Assembly (NCBI GenBank): GCA_021820845.1
Contig: JAKADC010000010.1
Span: 1-64,000 of the forward strand
DNA: 64,000 nucleotides
Reading direction: 5' to 3'
From: Pseudomonadota bacterium
Lineage (GTDB): Bacteria > Pseudomonadota > Gammaproteobacteria > Burkholderiales > Thiobacillaceae
Below, one piece after another: positions 43,086-52,900 of this stretch. Both the position numbers and the translations under genes were made by a program. Each line of letters starts with the position of its first letter. Within the stretch, counting starts at the first letter, position 1. The notes under the pieces were generated by a model, which saw only the letters and a list, made by a program, of their open reading frames with translations, ran no database searches and was not told the origin of the DNA.

Positions 43086-44999
43086 TTATCCCACGGCGGC
43101 GCTGCGCGCTTGCTGGATCAGGTGCGTGAGCAGGGCGCGCAGCTTGGCGGGCCGCAGCGGCTTGTGCAGGAGCGGGAAGCCGGCCTTGCTGATGCGCAGG
43201 ATGGTGTCGGGCGCGGTGTCGCCGGTGACGAGAATGGCCGGGATGTCGCGGCCGAGCGTCTGCCGCAGGCGGGCGATCACCTCGATCCCGTCGACGTCGT
43301 CGGGCAGGCGGTAGTCCGACACGATGACGTCGGGAACGCGGCCTAGGCTGGCGAGCCAGTGTTCGGCTTCGTCGGCGCTGTGCGCGGTGACCAGGTCGAG
43401 GTTCCAGTTGTCGAACAGTTCGGCCATGCCGCGCAGGATCGCGCTTTCGTCATCCACCAGCAGCACCAGCGCGTCGCCGGGGATCTGGCCGGGCGCAGGG
43501 GCGGGCGCGGGCGGCTGGATCAGGCGGGCGTCGCCGCATGGCACCTCGATGCTGAACGTCGAGCCGTGGTCCGGCACCGACCGGAGGTCCACGCGGTGTC
43601 CCAGCAGCCGGCCCAGGCGCGACACGATGGCGAGCCCGAGCCCGAGGCCCTTGCTGCGGTCGCGCGCCGGATTGTGCAGCTGCACGAACTCCTGGAACAC
43701 GCTGTCCTGCTGGTCCGGCGGGATGCCCCGCCCGGTGTCGATGACGCTCAGGCGCACGGTGCGGCCACGGCGCCGGCAGGCCACCAGCACGCCGCCGTCG
43801 TCGGTATAGCGAATGGCGTTGGTGATCAGGTTCACCAGGATGCGCTCGATCAGCAGCGGATCGCTGTACAGCACGACGTCGCATGGCCGGAAACGCAGGC
43901 GCAGCTGTTTTTCCGCGGCCAGCGCGCTGAACTGGTGCTCGAGGTCGAGCAGCATCTTGCGCAGCGGAAAATGCACCGGATGCGCTTCGATGGTGCCGGC
44001 GTCGAGCCGCGAAATGTCGAGCAGGGCGTCGAACAGCAATTCCATCGCCGCGGTCGACGCCTCGATGTTGTCGATCAGGGTTTGCGACTCGGGCTGCCGG
44101 TTGCGCACTTTCAGCGCGGCGACGAACAGCGACAGCGCGTGCAGAGGCTGCCGCAGATCGTGGCTGGCCGCGGCAAAGAAGCGCGACTTCGCCTGGTTGG
44201 CGCGCTCGGCCATGTCCTTCTTCGCGGCGAGGTCGGCGGTGGCTTCGTTGATGCGCCGTTCCAGCTCGCTTCGGTGCGCCTGCAGCGCCTCGGCCATGTC
44301 GTTCACGCCGGCGGCGAGCGCACCGACTTCGCCGCCGGCCGGCAGCTGAGTGCGCACCGCGAGGTCGTTGCAGGCGAGCCGCTCCACCACGCGGCCGATA
44401 TGTCGCAACTGCCCCGCAAGCCGGTTGGACAGGCGCCAGGCGAGCGCGGCAGTGAGCGTCAGCGCCAGCAGCATCAGAGACGCGGCATGAATCAGCGTGT
44501 CGCGCTTGAACGTCCCGGTCTGGCCGAGCGTGACGCCGACCTCGACGTGACCGGGCAGGCCGCCGGAGAACGCGGCGGGGGCGGCGGACGGCGCGCCGTG
44601 AAGGAAGCTCGCGCCGGGCGGGCGCAGGGCGACGTCGAGCCGGAAGCCATCGTCGTCGAACGCGGGGCCGGGCGCATCGCCCGCGCTCGCGAGCGCGCGG
44701 CCGTGGCCATCGGTGACGCGGGCAAAGGCGAGCCGGCTGTCGCGGATTTCGGCTTCGAGCAGGTCGCGCGCCTCGGTCGCGCCGCCTGTCGCAAGCGCGT
44801 AGGGGAGCGTGTCGGCCAGGTGGCGGACCGCGCTCGCAGCGCGCGCGCGCGCCGTCTGCTCGGCCGCGGCGAACGTCCGCGCGGTGAAGTACGCGACCAT
44901 TCCGAACTCGGTCAGCAGCGCGGGCAGCAGGGCGATCGCGAGCATCCTGCTGCGGATGCTGGGAATCGACAGGCGGCCGAGACGGGCGCGAAGGGCCAT
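43086..44999 (-). CDS. Hybrid sensor histidine kinase
   Basis: A 637-residue membrane kinase: helix 1 (MLAIALLPALLTEFGMVAYF), a periplasmic domain of about 140 residues, helix 2 (ASLMLLALTLTAALAWRL), HAMP, the phosphorylated histidine in AAASHDLRQPLHALSLF, an ATPase domain (NLITNAIRYTDDGG, DTGRGIPP, KGLGLGLAIVSRL) and a C-terminal receiver with its aspartate in VIVSDYRLP. It overlaps the stop of the preceding regulator gene by one base (TGATG), so kinase and regulator are partners. The signal sensed is unknown. Confidence 0.93.
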   Translation of the reverse strand: MALRARLGRLSIPSIRSRMLAIALLPALLTEFGMVAYFTARTFAAAEQTARARAASAVRHLADTLPYALATGGATEARDLLEAEIRDSRLAFARVTDGHGRALASAGDAPGPAFDDDGFRLDVALRPPGASFLHGAPSAAPAAFSGGLPGHVEVGVTLGQTGTFKRDTLIHAASLMLLALTLTAALAWRLSNRLAGQLRHIGRVVERLACNDLAVRTQLPAGGEVGALAAGVNDMAEALQAHRSELERRINEATADLAAKKDMAERANQAKSRFFAAASHDLRQPLHALSLFVAALKVRNRQPESQTLIDNIEASTAAMELLFDALLDISRLDAGTIEAHPVHFPLRKMLLDLEHQFSALAAEKQLRLRFRPCDVVLYSDPLLIERILVNLITNAIRYTDDGGVLVACRRRGRTVRLSVIDTGRGIPPDQQDSVFQEFVQLHNPARDRSKGLGLGLAIVSRLGRLLGHRVDLRSVPDHGSTFSIEVPCGDARLIQPPAPAPAPGQIPGDALVLLVDDESAILRGMAELFDNWNLDLVTAHSADEAEHWLASLGRVPDVIVSDYRLPDDVDGIEVIARLRQTLGRDIPAILVTGDTAPDTILRISKAGFPLLHKPLRPAKLRALLTHLIQQARSAAVG

Positions 45000-45637
45000 C
45001 ACGTACCCTGGGTCAGGCGCTGGATCGCGAGCACGGCCTCGGTTCGGTTGCTTACGCTGAGCGTGCGGAAAATTGCGGCGATATGGACTTTCACCGTGCT
45101 TTCCGACATCGCGAGCGCGCCGGCGATGGCCTTGTTCGCGCAGCCCCGCGCCAGCAGCCGCGCCACCTCGAGCTGGCGTGCCGTCAATCCGGTCTGCTCG
45201 AGGGCCTTGAATCCGGCGGGCGCCGCTCGCGCGGCGATTTGCCTGTCTCCCATGCAGGTGGGCACGAAGAGGTCTCCCGCCAGCACCTGCCGCAATGCGG
45301 CCAGCATCACGCTCGTGGAGGCAGCCTTGGGAATGTAGCCGAGCGCACCCGCTTCGAGTGCGTCGCGGATGTCGTGCGGCGATTCGGAGGCGGAGAGGAT
45401 CACCAGGGGAATGTCGGGGAAGCGGTTGCGGTACTCCGTGATCCCCTGCATGCCGGTGAAGCCGGGCATGTTCAGGTCGACCAGCGCCAGATCGAGGTCG
45501 GCGTGCAGCGCGGTCTGGGCGAAGAGGCTGGGATAGTCGTGGGCGTCGATGATTTCGACCGGGGGTTCGAGCTGCGACAGGACCTGCCGCACGCCCTCGC
45601 GCATGAGCGGATGGTCGTCGGCCAGTAGGGTTTTCAT
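44999..45637 (-). CDS. NarL/FixJ-type response regulator
   Basis: A 212-residue regulator: receiver domain with ADDHP at the start and the phosphorylated aspartate in LALVDLNMPGFTG, then a LuxR-type helix-turn-helix (GLTARQLEVARLLARGCANK, 20 residues; SESTVKVHIAAIF). It is the partner of the hybrid kinase encoded right after it. Target genes cannot be told from the sequence. Confidence 0.94.
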   Translation of the reverse strand: MKTLLADDHPLMREGVRQVLSQLEPPVEIIDAHDYPSLFAQTALHADLDLALVDLNMPGFTGMQGITEYRNRFPDIPLVILSASESPHDIRDALEAGALGYIPKAASTSVMLAALRQVLAGDLFVPTCMGDRQIAARAAPAGFKALEQTGLTARQLEVARLLARGCANKAIAGALAMSESTVKVHIAAIFRTLSVSNRTEAVLAIQRLTQGT

Positions 45638-45711
45638 AGCGGCGCTCCCTGCATGGCGGGATTTTAGCCAACTTCGCCCCGGCCCGGCAGGATGCCGCGG
45701 CAGCCGCGTTT

Positions 45712-46206
45712 CTATTTGCCGCGGACCTTGTTCACGCCGGCGTCGATCGCGCCTTCGAGATAGCCGAAGTAGTAGTCGGGATTCAGCAGGCCGACGATCG
45801 CGTCGCCGACGTTGTTTCCCTGCCCGTCGAATACCTGGATGGTGGGCACCATGAACACCTTGTGCGCGGCGGCGAATGCGCCTTCCGTGGTCGACGCGCC
45901 GTCAAAGCCGGTGAGCGGGTCGCTGGCACCGATGGTGACTTCGCGGATGATGACGCGGTTGCGATACGCGGGATCCTTGTGCATCGGGATCAGGTAGTCG
46001 TGCTTGACGCGTTCGCAATAGGGGCAGTGAGGCGTGGTGAAGACCACCAGAATGGGGACGCGCCGCTTCGCCGCCGTGCGCGCGTCGGCCTGAAAATTCG
46101 CGGCATGCACGAGGCCATCCGCCGCGCGCGCAGCGCCGGGCAGCCCCAAGCCCCATGCTAAAATCAGGACACCGGCCACGATCCGCCGCGCGATTGCAGC
46201 CATCAT
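45712..46206 (-). CDS. soxW: SoxW-like periplasmic thioredoxin
   Basis: About 164 residues: a signal peptide ending AARAADG and a thioredoxin fold with the active site [13 protein letters not shown]. The family resemblance is to SoxW, a periplasmic thiol reductant of the sulfur-oxidising (Sox) system, but general DsbC/DsbG-reducing thioredoxins look similar. ATG at 46206 gives a clean signal peptide; an ATG at 46230 would add eight residues. It is divergent from hemC and no other sox gene is nearby. Confidence 0.75.
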   Translation of the reverse strand: MMAAIARRIVAGVLILAWGLGLPGAARAADGLVHAANFQADARTAAKRRVPILVVFTTPHCPYCERVKHDYLIPMHKDPAYRNRVIIREVTIGASDPLTGFDGASTTEGAFAAAHKVFMVPTIQVFDGQGNNVGDAIVGLLNPDYYFGYLEGAIDAGVNKVRGK

Positions 46207-46284
46207 TTCGGGTGGGTTCGGATACCTCATAGTTGCCAGTATCGCGCCATCATTTGCCAATTCAAACAGTTTATTCCTACCGAC

Positions 46285-47208
46285 ATGCAGACCCTGACCA
46301 TCGCCTCCCGTGAAAGCGCCCTCGCCATGTGGCAGGCAGAGCATATTCGCGATCGTCTTCGCGCGCTGCATCCCGGCTGCACGGTCAACATCCTGGGCAT
46401 GACGACGCGCGGCGACCAGATCCTCGACGTGACGCTGTCCAAGGTCGGCGGCAAGGGACTCTTCGTCAAGGAACTCGAAGTCGCGCTGGAGGCCGGCCAG
46501 GCCGATCTGGCGGTGCATTCGATGAAGGACGTGCCGATGGAACTGCCGGCGGGTTTTGCGCTCGCGGTCATCGGCGAGCGCGAGGACCCGCGCGACGCCT
46601 TCGTGTCCAACCGCTATGCGCGCCTGTCCGAACTGCCACCCGGCGGCATCGTCGGCACCTCCAGCCTGCGCCGCGAGGCGCAGCTGCGCGCGCGCTATCC
46701 CCACCTGACGGTGAAGCCGCTGCGCGGCAATGTCGGCACGCGCCTTAAAAAACTCGACGAGGGCCAGTTCGACGCGATCCTGCTTGCCGCCGCCGGCCTC
46801 AAGCGGCTCGGGCTGGGCGATCGCATCAAGAGCCTGCTGGACGTGGAAGACAGCATTCCTGCCGCGGGCCAGGGCGCCCTCGGCATCGAAATCCGCAGCG
46901 ACAACGCGGCGGTCGCCGCCATGCTGACGGCGTTGAATCATCCCGAAACCGCCGCCTGCGTGCGCGCGGAGCGTCAGGTGAGCCGCGTGCTCGGCGGCAG
47001 CTGCCAGGTCCCGCTGGGCGCGCACGCCGTATTGCGGGAGGGACGCCTGCTGCTCAACGGCTTTGTCGCGAATCCTGACGGCAGCGGCTTCATCCACGAG
47101 CGCGCCGAGGGCGACGCGACGGATCCCGAGGCGGTCGGCCAGGCGCTGGCCGACAAGTTGCTGGCGCTGGGCGCGCGCGCCATCCTCGACGCGCTTCCGG
47201 CCGCATGA
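46285..47208 (+). CDS. hemC: Porphobilinogen deaminase
   Basis: A 307-residue enzyme joining four porphobilinogen units into hydroxymethylbilane. Signatures include [42 protein letters not shown] and the cofactor cysteine in [12 protein letters not shown]. It heads the hemC-hemD-hemX-hemY operon. The 78 bp shared with the divergent thioredoxin gene should hold both promoters. Confidence 0.97.
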   Translation: MQTLTIASRESALAMWQAEHIRDRLRALHPGCTVNILGMTTRGDQILDVTLSKVGGKGLFVKELEVALEAGQADLAVHSMKDVPMELPAGFALAVIGEREDPRDAFVSNRYARLSELPPGGIVGTSSLRREAQLRARYPHLTVKPLRGNVGTRLKKLDEGQFDAILLAAAGLKRLGLGDRIKSLLDVEDSIPAAGQGALGIEIRSDNAAVAAMLTALNHPETAACVRAERQVSRVLGGSCQVPLGAHAVLREGRLLLNGFVANPDGSGFIHERAEGDATDPEAVGQALADKLLALGARAILDALPAA

Positions 47209-47984
47209 CGCAGCCGCTGGCCGGGCGCACCGTCCTGGTGACGCGGCCTGCCCACCAGGCGTCCGCGCTCGCGCGGGGCGTGGAGGCGGCGGGTGGCGAG
47301 GCCTTCGTGTTCCCTGCGCTCGCCATCGAGCCCGTCGCCGGCGACCGCCTGGCCGAGCCGCTTGCACATCTCGCCCGCGCCGATATCGCAATCTTCATCA
47401 GCCCCAATGCGGCACAATTCGGCATGGCGGCGATCCGCGCGACCGGCGGCCTGCCTGCGGGCATCGAGGTGTTCGCGGTCGGCGCGGGAACCGCGCGTGC
47501 GCTCGCCGCCGAGGGGGTGGCGGACGTCATCATGCCCGACGGCCAGGACAGCGAAGCGCTGCTGGCCGTGCCGCGGCTTCGCGACGTGGCCGGCCGGCGC
47601 GTGGTCATCGTGCGCGGCGTCGGCGGCCGCGCGCTCGTCGCCGACACCTTGCGCGCGCGCGGTGCCGACGTGCATTTCATGGAGTGCTACCGGCGCGCGT
47701 GTCCGCAGGCGGATGCCGCGCCGCTGCTGCAACGCTGGCAGGCCGGCGGCATCGATGCGGTGACCGTCGCCAGCGCGGAGACGCTGCACAACCTGGCGGC
47801 GCTGCTCGGCCCGGCTGGCGCGCCGCTGTTGGCGGCGACGCCGCTTTTCGCGCCGCATGAGAAAATCGCCGCGGCGGCGCGCCGCTTCGGCATCGCGCGC
47901 GTAATTGCCACCCCGGGCGGCGACGCAGGCCTGCTCGATGGCCTCATCACGTGGTTCAGGAACGAAACCGACTCTGAAAAATGA
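47205..47984 (+). CDS. hemD: Uroporphyrinogen-III synthase
   Basis: A 259-residue enzyme that closes hydroxymethylbilane to uroporphyrinogen III. The low-conservation family pattern is seen in [20 protein letters not shown] (20 residues), [11 protein letters not shown] and [14 protein letters not shown]. Its ATG overlaps the hemC stop as ATGA. The product feeds heme, siroheme and other tetrapyrroles. Confidence 0.92.
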   Translation: MTQPLAGRTVLVTRPAHQASALARGVEAAGGEAFVFPALAIEPVAGDRLAEPLAHLARADIAIFISPNAAQFGMAAIRATGGLPAGIEVFAVGAGTARALAAEGVADVIMPDGQDSEALLAVPRLRDVAGRRVVIVRGVGGRALVADTLRARGADVHFMECYRRACPQADAAPLLQRWQAGGIDAVTVASAETLHNLAALLGPAGAPLLAATPLFAPHEKIAAAARRFGIARVIATPGGDAGLLDGLITWFRNETDSEK

Positions 47985-49009
47985 ATGACACTCCCGATTT
48001 GCCTCCCGCACCCCCTGCCGCTGTCCCTCCCGCGTCGCCGCACGGACGCCTCCAGGTCGTGCCGCTGGTCGCCTTGCTGGTCGCGGTGCTCGCGCTGGCG
48101 GCGGCCGCGTGGTCGTGGTCGGACAGCCGCGAGCGCATCCGCGATCTGAAGACCGAGCTGGGGCGCCGCCTCGCCGATTCGGGCAAGGACGTGAACGAAT
48201 CCGTTTTGCTGGCGCGCAACGCGGACGACGCGATGAGGCGGATCGGCGAGCAGGTCGCGCAGATCGAAGGCCAGATGGCGACCTCGCAGCAGCAGCAACA
48301 GGCGCTCGAATCGCTGTACAAGGATCTGGCGCAGGGCCGCGATCAATGGACGCTGGCCGAGATCGAACAGGTCCTGCTCACCGCCGCGCAGCAGCTGCAA
48401 CTGGCGGGCAACGTGAAGGCCGCGATCATCGCGCTGGAGGGCGCGGACACCCGCCTGCAGCGCCTGAACAAGCCGCAGTTCACCGCACTGCGCCGCGCCA
48501 TCGCATCCGATCTGGCCAATCTGCGTGCGGCGCCCTCGGTCGACGAGGTGGGCGTGAGCGCGCGGATCGAGGCGCTGGTGGCGCACCACGCCGAGTGGCC
48601 GCTGGCGAGCGCGCAGGCGTCCGAAGCCGCGCCAGCCCCACGCAGTGCCCGCGCCGCCAACTTCGGCCAGGAGTTGTGGCAGGAGCTGAAGCATCTGGTG
48701 CAGATCCGCCGCGTGGAAGGCAACGAGGCCGTGCTGCTGCCCCCCGATCAGGCCTATTTCCTGCGCGAGAACCTGCGCCTGCGCCTGCTGTCGGCGCGCC
48801 TGGCGCTGATGTCGCGCGACCAGGCCGCGTTCCGGGCGGATCTGCTCGCGGTGTCGAACATGCTCGAGCGCTATTTCAACACGCGCGATGCCGGCGTCGC
48901 CGCCGCGGTCAAGGAGGTCAAGCGGCTGTCCGAGCTGCAGATCGCCGTCAAGTTGCCCGGGATCGACGCCAGCCTCGCCGCGCTCGATGCCTACAAGGGG
49001 GAGCATTAA
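47981..49009 (+). CDS. hemX: HemX-family membrane protein
   Basis: A 342-residue protein: proline-rich start, one membrane helix (VVPLVALLVAVLALAAAAW), then a helical coiled-coil domain in the periplasm. It matches the HemX group often annotated as a uroporphyrin-III C-methyltransferase, although it has no methyltransferase domain. Its ATG overlaps the hemD stop. It probably helps position heme-pathway enzymes at the membrane. Confidence 0.9.
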   Translation: MNDTPDLPPAPPAAVPPASPHGRLQVVPLVALLVAVLALAAAAWSWSDSRERIRDLKTELGRRLADSGKDVNESVLLARNADDAMRRIGEQVAQIEGQMATSQQQQQALESLYKDLAQGRDQWTLAEIEQVLLTAAQQLQLAGNVKAAIIALEGADTRLQRLNKPQFTALRRAIASDLANLRAAPSVDEVGVSARIEALVAHHAEWPLASAQASEAAPAPRSARAANFGQELWQELKHLVQIRRVEGNEAVLLPPDQAYFLRENLRLRLLSARLALMSRDQAAFRADLLAVSNMLERYFNTRDAGVAAAVKEVKRLSELQIAVKLPGIDASLAALDAYKGEH

Positions 49010-49010
49010 A

Positions 49011-50183
49011 TTGCGCTGGCTGATCTCGCTGCTCATCGTCGCCGTGCTGGCGGTCGCCCTCGCCATGGCGGGGCGCTACGACCCGGGGTACGTGGTGCTG
49101 GTGTACCCGCCGTGGCGAATGGAAATTTCCTTCATCGGGTTCGTGCTGGCCGTGATCGGCATGGTCGTCGGCGGCATCGTGCTGCTGCGGCTGGCGCTGC
49201 TCACCCTCAACCTCCCGAGCCTCGTGCGCGAACAGCGTGAACGGCGCGCCGCTCGAAGGCGCGACGAGAATTTCGTCGGCGGCCTCCGGGCCTACACCGA
49301 ATACCGCTACCAGGATGCCGAGCAATCCCTCGGCCAATGGACGGGCGACGAACCCAGGACGGGGCTCGCGCGCGTGCTCGCGGCGCGGGCGGCGCAGGAA
49401 ATGCGCGCCGCGGCGCTGCGCGAACGCCACATCCAGGCGGCGAGCGAGCACGGCGCCGAACTCGCGGCGCAGTTGTTCGAGGCCGAGGCCCGCCTTGACG
49501 CCAAGGACGCGACGGCGGCACTGGCGGCGATCGGCCGCGCCAAGGACATCGCGCCGCAGCACACGGCGCTCTTGCGGCTCGAACTCAGGGCGCGGCAGAT
49601 GACGGGACAGTGGGACGAGGCCGATCGCCTGCTCGACAGCCTGATCCGCAGCAACGCACTGGAGCCGGGTGTCGCCATCCAGAACCGGCGCATGGCGTAC
49701 GCCGAAAACCTCAAGCGGCGCGCCGAGGACGATCGCGGCCTGCTGGAATACTGGAAAAAGATTCCGGCCGACCTGAAGGTCGATCCGTGGGTGGCGCGCG
49801 CCGCTGTCCGTGCCTTCATGCAGCGCGGCGGAAACGACACCGCGCTCGACATCCTGGAGGCCGCGCTCGGGCGCGAGTGGAACGAGGATCTGGTCGCGCT
49901 GTACGGCGAGGCGCGCGGCAGCAGCCCGGCGCGGCAGATCGAGCAGGCCGAAAGATGGCTCCACGCCAAGCCGCGCGATGCGCAGTTGCTGCTCACGCTG
50001 GCGCAACTGTGCAGCGTGCAGCAGCTCTGGGGCAAGGCGCAAAGCTATCTGGAGGCGAGCCTCGCGATTTCCGCCAGCGCCGAAGGCCATATCCGCATGG
50101 CCGAACTCAAGACGCAGAGCGGTCAGCCCGGCGAAGCCTGTCAGCATTATCAGAAAGCGCTGGCGCTGTGCCGCGCGCAGTAA
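49011..50183 (+). CDS. hemY: HemY-family TPR membrane protein
   Basis: A 390-residue protein with two N-terminal helices (WLISLLIVAVLAVALAM, ISFIGFVLAVIGMVVGGIVL) and a cytoplasmic or periplasmic TPR-repeat domain. It starts with TTG at 49011, one base after the hemX stop, with GGGGAG 8 bases ahead. This is the proteobacterial HemY, not the protoporphyrinogen oxidase of Bacillus that shares the name. Confidence 0.92.
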   Translation: MRWLISLLIVAVLAVALAMAGRYDPGYVVLVYPPWRMEISFIGFVLAVIGMVVGGIVLLRLALLTLNLPSLVREQRERRAARRRDENFVGGLRAYTEYRYQDAEQSLGQWTGDEPRTGLARVLAARAAQEMRAAALRERHIQAASEHGAELAAQLFEAEARLDAKDATAALAAIGRAKDIAPQHTALLRLELRARQMTGQWDEADRLLDSLIRSNALEPGVAIQNRRMAYAENLKRRAEDDRGLLEYWKKIPADLKVDPWVARAAVRAFMQRGGNDTALDILEAALGREWNEDLVALYGEARGSSPARQIEQAERWLHAKPRDAQLLLTLAQLCSVQQLWGKAQSYLEASLAISASAEGHIRMAELKTQSGQPGEACQHYQKALALCRAQ

Positions 50184-50277
50184 GGTTTAGCATCGCCGAC
50201 TGGCACGTTTGTGCGGGGGCGACGCCGCGGGCGGCGTGTATTATCAGAGTTATCTAATATTTAAAAGGAGCGTCTCG

Positions 50278-50799
50278 ATGCGCCGGGGTTTTTTTGCCGT
50301 ATTGGGTTTCACGCTGGCCGCATCGATGGCCTGCGTGCCCGCCAGTCAGGCCGCAGCGGCCAAACCGACCCAGTCGACGGAGTCCGTCGGCGTCTACAAG
50401 GTGGCGGTCGACCACGGCGTCAGCCTGGCTGACGCCGCCGAATCGATGCGGCTGCGCGCCAATGCGTTGAACCTCAAGCTGGTCGCCGAGCTCCCGCTGT
50501 CCAAGCAGGTGGAAGCCATCACCGGCAAGCCGCAACACACCATCACCATCTACCAGTTCTGCGACGCGGTGCTCGCCAACGACCTGATCAGCATGAACCT
50601 GGATTTTGCCGTCTACATGCCGTGCCGCATCGCCCTGATCGAAGACGCCAAGGGGCAGGGCTGGCTGGTGATGATGGACGTGAACGTCGACGCGGTGGCG
50701 AAGGAAAAGCGCCTGCCGCAGGCGCTGAAGGACCGCGTCAACAAGGTGCGTAACGCGCTCGTCGACATCATGCAGGCAGGCGCCAAGGGCGAACTGTAA
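50278..50799 (+). CDS. Secreted DUF302-domain protein
   Basis: A 173-residue protein with a signal peptide ending SQAAAA. The mature part is a DUF302 domain (GVSLADAAESMRLRANALNL, 20 residues; ITIYQFCDAVLANDLI; AVYMPCRIALIED). Two cysteines remain in the mature domain. AAAAGGAG lies 7 bases before the ATG. It has its own promoter region of about 95 bp after hemY. The function is unknown. Confidence 0.85.
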   Translation: MRRGFFAVLGFTLAASMACVPASQAAAAKPTQSTESVGVYKVAVDHGVSLADAAESMRLRANALNLKLVAELPLSKQVEAITGKPQHTITIYQFCDAVLANDLISMNLDFAVYMPCRIALIEDAKGQGWLVMMDVNVDAVAKEKRLPQALKDRVNKVRNALVDIMQAGAKGEL

Positions 50800-50863
50800 G
50801 CGCTGCATCGCAGCGGGCCGCGCCCGCGCGCCGGGCTTTTCCGGACGCGCGGTCCGGCCGTGC

Positions 50864-51907
50864 TCAGACCGCCGGCGCGGCTTCGGTATCCGCGTCGGCC
50901 GCGTAGGTGAAGGCGTCAGCGAAGAACGCGTCTTCGGGCAGGCCGCGCGTTTCCACGAAGCTCGTGCGCGCGCTCTCGACCATCACGGGCGCACCGCAGG
51001 CATACACCTGGTAGCCGGACAGATCCGGAAAATCGGCCAGCACCGCCTCGTGCACGTAGCCGGTCCGGCCCTGCCATCGATCGCCCGGCTGCGGATCGGA
51101 CAGCACGGGAACGAAGCTGAAATTGGGGCGTTCGGCCAGCCAGCGCTGCGGCAGTTCGACCATGTACAGATCCTTCAGCGAACGTACGCCCCAGTAAAGG
51201 ACGAGTTCGCGGTCGGTATGCTCGGCAAAGGCGTGTTCGAGCATGCCCTTGATCGGCGCGAAGCCGGTGCCGCCGGCGAGGAAGAGAATCGGCTTGTCGG
51301 AATCGTCGCGGATGAAGAAGCTGCCGAGGGGACCTTTCAGGCGCAGGATGTCGCGCTCCTTCATCGTCGAGAACACGTGGCCGCTGAACATGCCGCCGGG
51401 CACGTGGCGGATGTGCAGTTCCAGCAGAGCGTCGTCGTGCGGCGGGTTGGCGAGCGAATAGCTGCGCGTCTTGCCGTCCTTGAGCTGGAAATCGATGAAT
51501 TGTCCGGCGAGAAACTGCAGCCGCTCGTTGGCGGGCAGCTTGATCTTCATCACCATCACGTCGTCGGCGCGCTTCTCCAGCTTTTCCACCCGGCACGGCA
51601 ATGTCTTGACCACGATGTCCTTGGCGGCGCCGATCTCCTTGGCCTCGATCGTCAGGTCGGTCAAGGGCGTGGCGCGGCAGAAGAGGGCGCGACCCTGCGC
51701 CTTCTCCTCGTCCTTCAAGGCGTTGGCGGAGTGGGTGCCGTAGTCGACATCGCCGGAGAGCACTTTGCCCTTGCATGACCCGCACGCGCCATTGCGGCAG
51801 CCGTAGGGCAGCGCGAACCCTTCGCGCAATGCCGCTTCGAGAATCGTTTCGTCGTCGCTGACGGTAAATCGGTGCCCGCTGGGCTGGATGGTGACCTGGT
51901 AAGCCAT
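50864..51907 (-). CDS. Ferredoxin-type NAD(P)H oxidoreductase
   Basis: A 347-residue reductase with an N-terminal plant-type [2Fe-2S] domain (CRNGACGSCKGKVLSG and a fourth cysteine in ALFCRATPL), an FAD domain (TRSYSLANPP) and an NAD(P) domain (ILFLAGGTGFAPIKGML). The order matches CDP-6-deoxy-3,4-glucoseen reductase-like proteins, often electron donors to an oxygenase or a radical enzyme. No obvious partner oxygenase is nearby. It is divergent from the epimerase-like gene. Confidence 0.9.
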   Translation of the reverse strand: MAYQVTIQPSGHRFTVSDDETILEAALREGFALPYGCRNGACGSCKGKVLSGDVDYGTHSANALKDEEKAQGRALFCRATPLTDLTIEAKEIGAAKDIVVKTLPCRVEKLEKRADDVMVMKIKLPANERLQFLAGQFIDFQLKDGKTRSYSLANPPHDDALLELHIRHVPGGMFSGHVFSTMKERDILRLKGPLGSFFIRDDSDKPILFLAGGTGFAPIKGMLEHAFAEHTDRELVLYWGVRSLKDLYMVELPQRWLAERPNFSFVPVLSDPQPGDRWQGRTGYVHEAVLADFPDLSGYQVYACGAPVMVESARTSFVETRGLPEDAFFADAFTYAADADTEAAPAV

Positions 51908-52000
51908 GATGTGCGCTTAAAATGCGGTGACAAACCAGTGGATTATCGCGCGAGTGGCGGGCGTTTTCACCCTCGCGGCCGAAGGGTTACGGGCAGAGGA

Positions 52001-52888
52001 ATGAAAAAGATCTTGATTGTGGGGTTTGGCGACGTGGCCGAACGGCTGGTGGCGCGCTACGCGGGCCAGGCCGATTTCATCGGGCTGACGCGCAGGCCGG
52101 AACGCGTCCCCGCACTGCGCGCGCTCGGTGTGACGCCCTACATCGGCGACCTCGACGCGCCGGCGACGCTGAAGCGGCTGCCGCGCGTCGACGGCGTGTT
52201 TCATTTCGCGCCGCCGCCCGGCGAAGGCCGGACCGATCCGCGCACGGCCCGCCTGCTGCATGCGCTCGCGCGGCACAGGTTGCCCGGCGCGCTGGTCTAC
52301 ATCAGCACCAGCGGGGTCTACGGCAATTGCGGCGGCGACTGGGTGGCCGAGACGCGCCCGGTCGCGCCCGTCAACGGGCGCGCGGTGCGGCGCGTCGACG
52401 CCGAACGCCAGCTTCGCGCGTGGGGCGCGGCGATGGGCGTGCAGGTCAGCATCCTGCGCGCGCCCGGGATCTACGCCGCGGACCGCCTCCCGCTGGAACG
52501 CGTCCGCCGTGGAACGCCCGCGCTGATCGCCAGCGAGGACAGCTACACCAACCACATCCATGCCGATGATCTTGCGCGGCTCGCCTGGGCCGCCCTGTTC
52601 CGCGGCCGCCCGCAGCGCGTCTACCACGCGGTCGATGCGCACCCGCTGAAGATGGGCGACTGGTTCGACAGCTGCGCCGACGCCTTCGACCTGCCGCGGC
52701 CGCCGCGGGTGAACCGGGCGGAGGCGGAGTCGCGCCTGTCCGAAGCGCTGCTGTCTTTCCTGCGCGAGTCGCGCCGCCTGTCGAATGCGCGCACCGCGCG
52801 CGAATTGCGGCTGAAATATCGCTACCCCACGTCGGAGGACCTGTTGCGGGAAATCAGGCAGGGCCGAGGACAGGCGAGGCTTTTTTGA
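52001..52888 (+). CDS. NAD-dependent epimerase-like protein (YeeZ type)
   Basis: A 295-residue Rossmann-fold protein: MKKILIVGFGDVAERLVARY (20 residues) with the nucleotide loop, then VYISTSGVYGNCGGDWV and SYTNHIHADDLARLAW. The usual YxxxK pair is shifted, as in YeeZ-like SDR proteins, so catalytic chemistry is uncertain. ATG at 52001 has GAGGA right ahead of it. It is divergent from the ferredoxin reductase by about 90 bp. Confidence 0.87.
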   Translation: MKKILIVGFGDVAERLVARYAGQADFIGLTRRPERVPALRALGVTPYIGDLDAPATLKRLPRVDGVFHFAPPPGEGRTDPRTARLLHALARHRLPGALVYISTSGVYGNCGGDWVAETRPVAPVNGRAVRRVDAERQLRAWGAAMGVQVSILRAPGIYAADRLPLERVRRGTPALIASEDSYTNHIHADDLARLAWAALFRGRPQRVYHAVDAHPLKMGDWFDSCADAFDLPRPPRVNRAEAESRLSEALLSFLRESRRLSNARTARELRLKYRYPTSEDLLREIRQGRGQARLF

Positions 52889-52900
52889 GACGTCCGCGAA

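Noticed and set aside
50801-50815. Terminator after the secreted DUF302 gene
   Set aside because: CGCTGC/GCAGCG forms a short stem with a 3-base loop but no T-tract follows, so it is not listed as a terminator.
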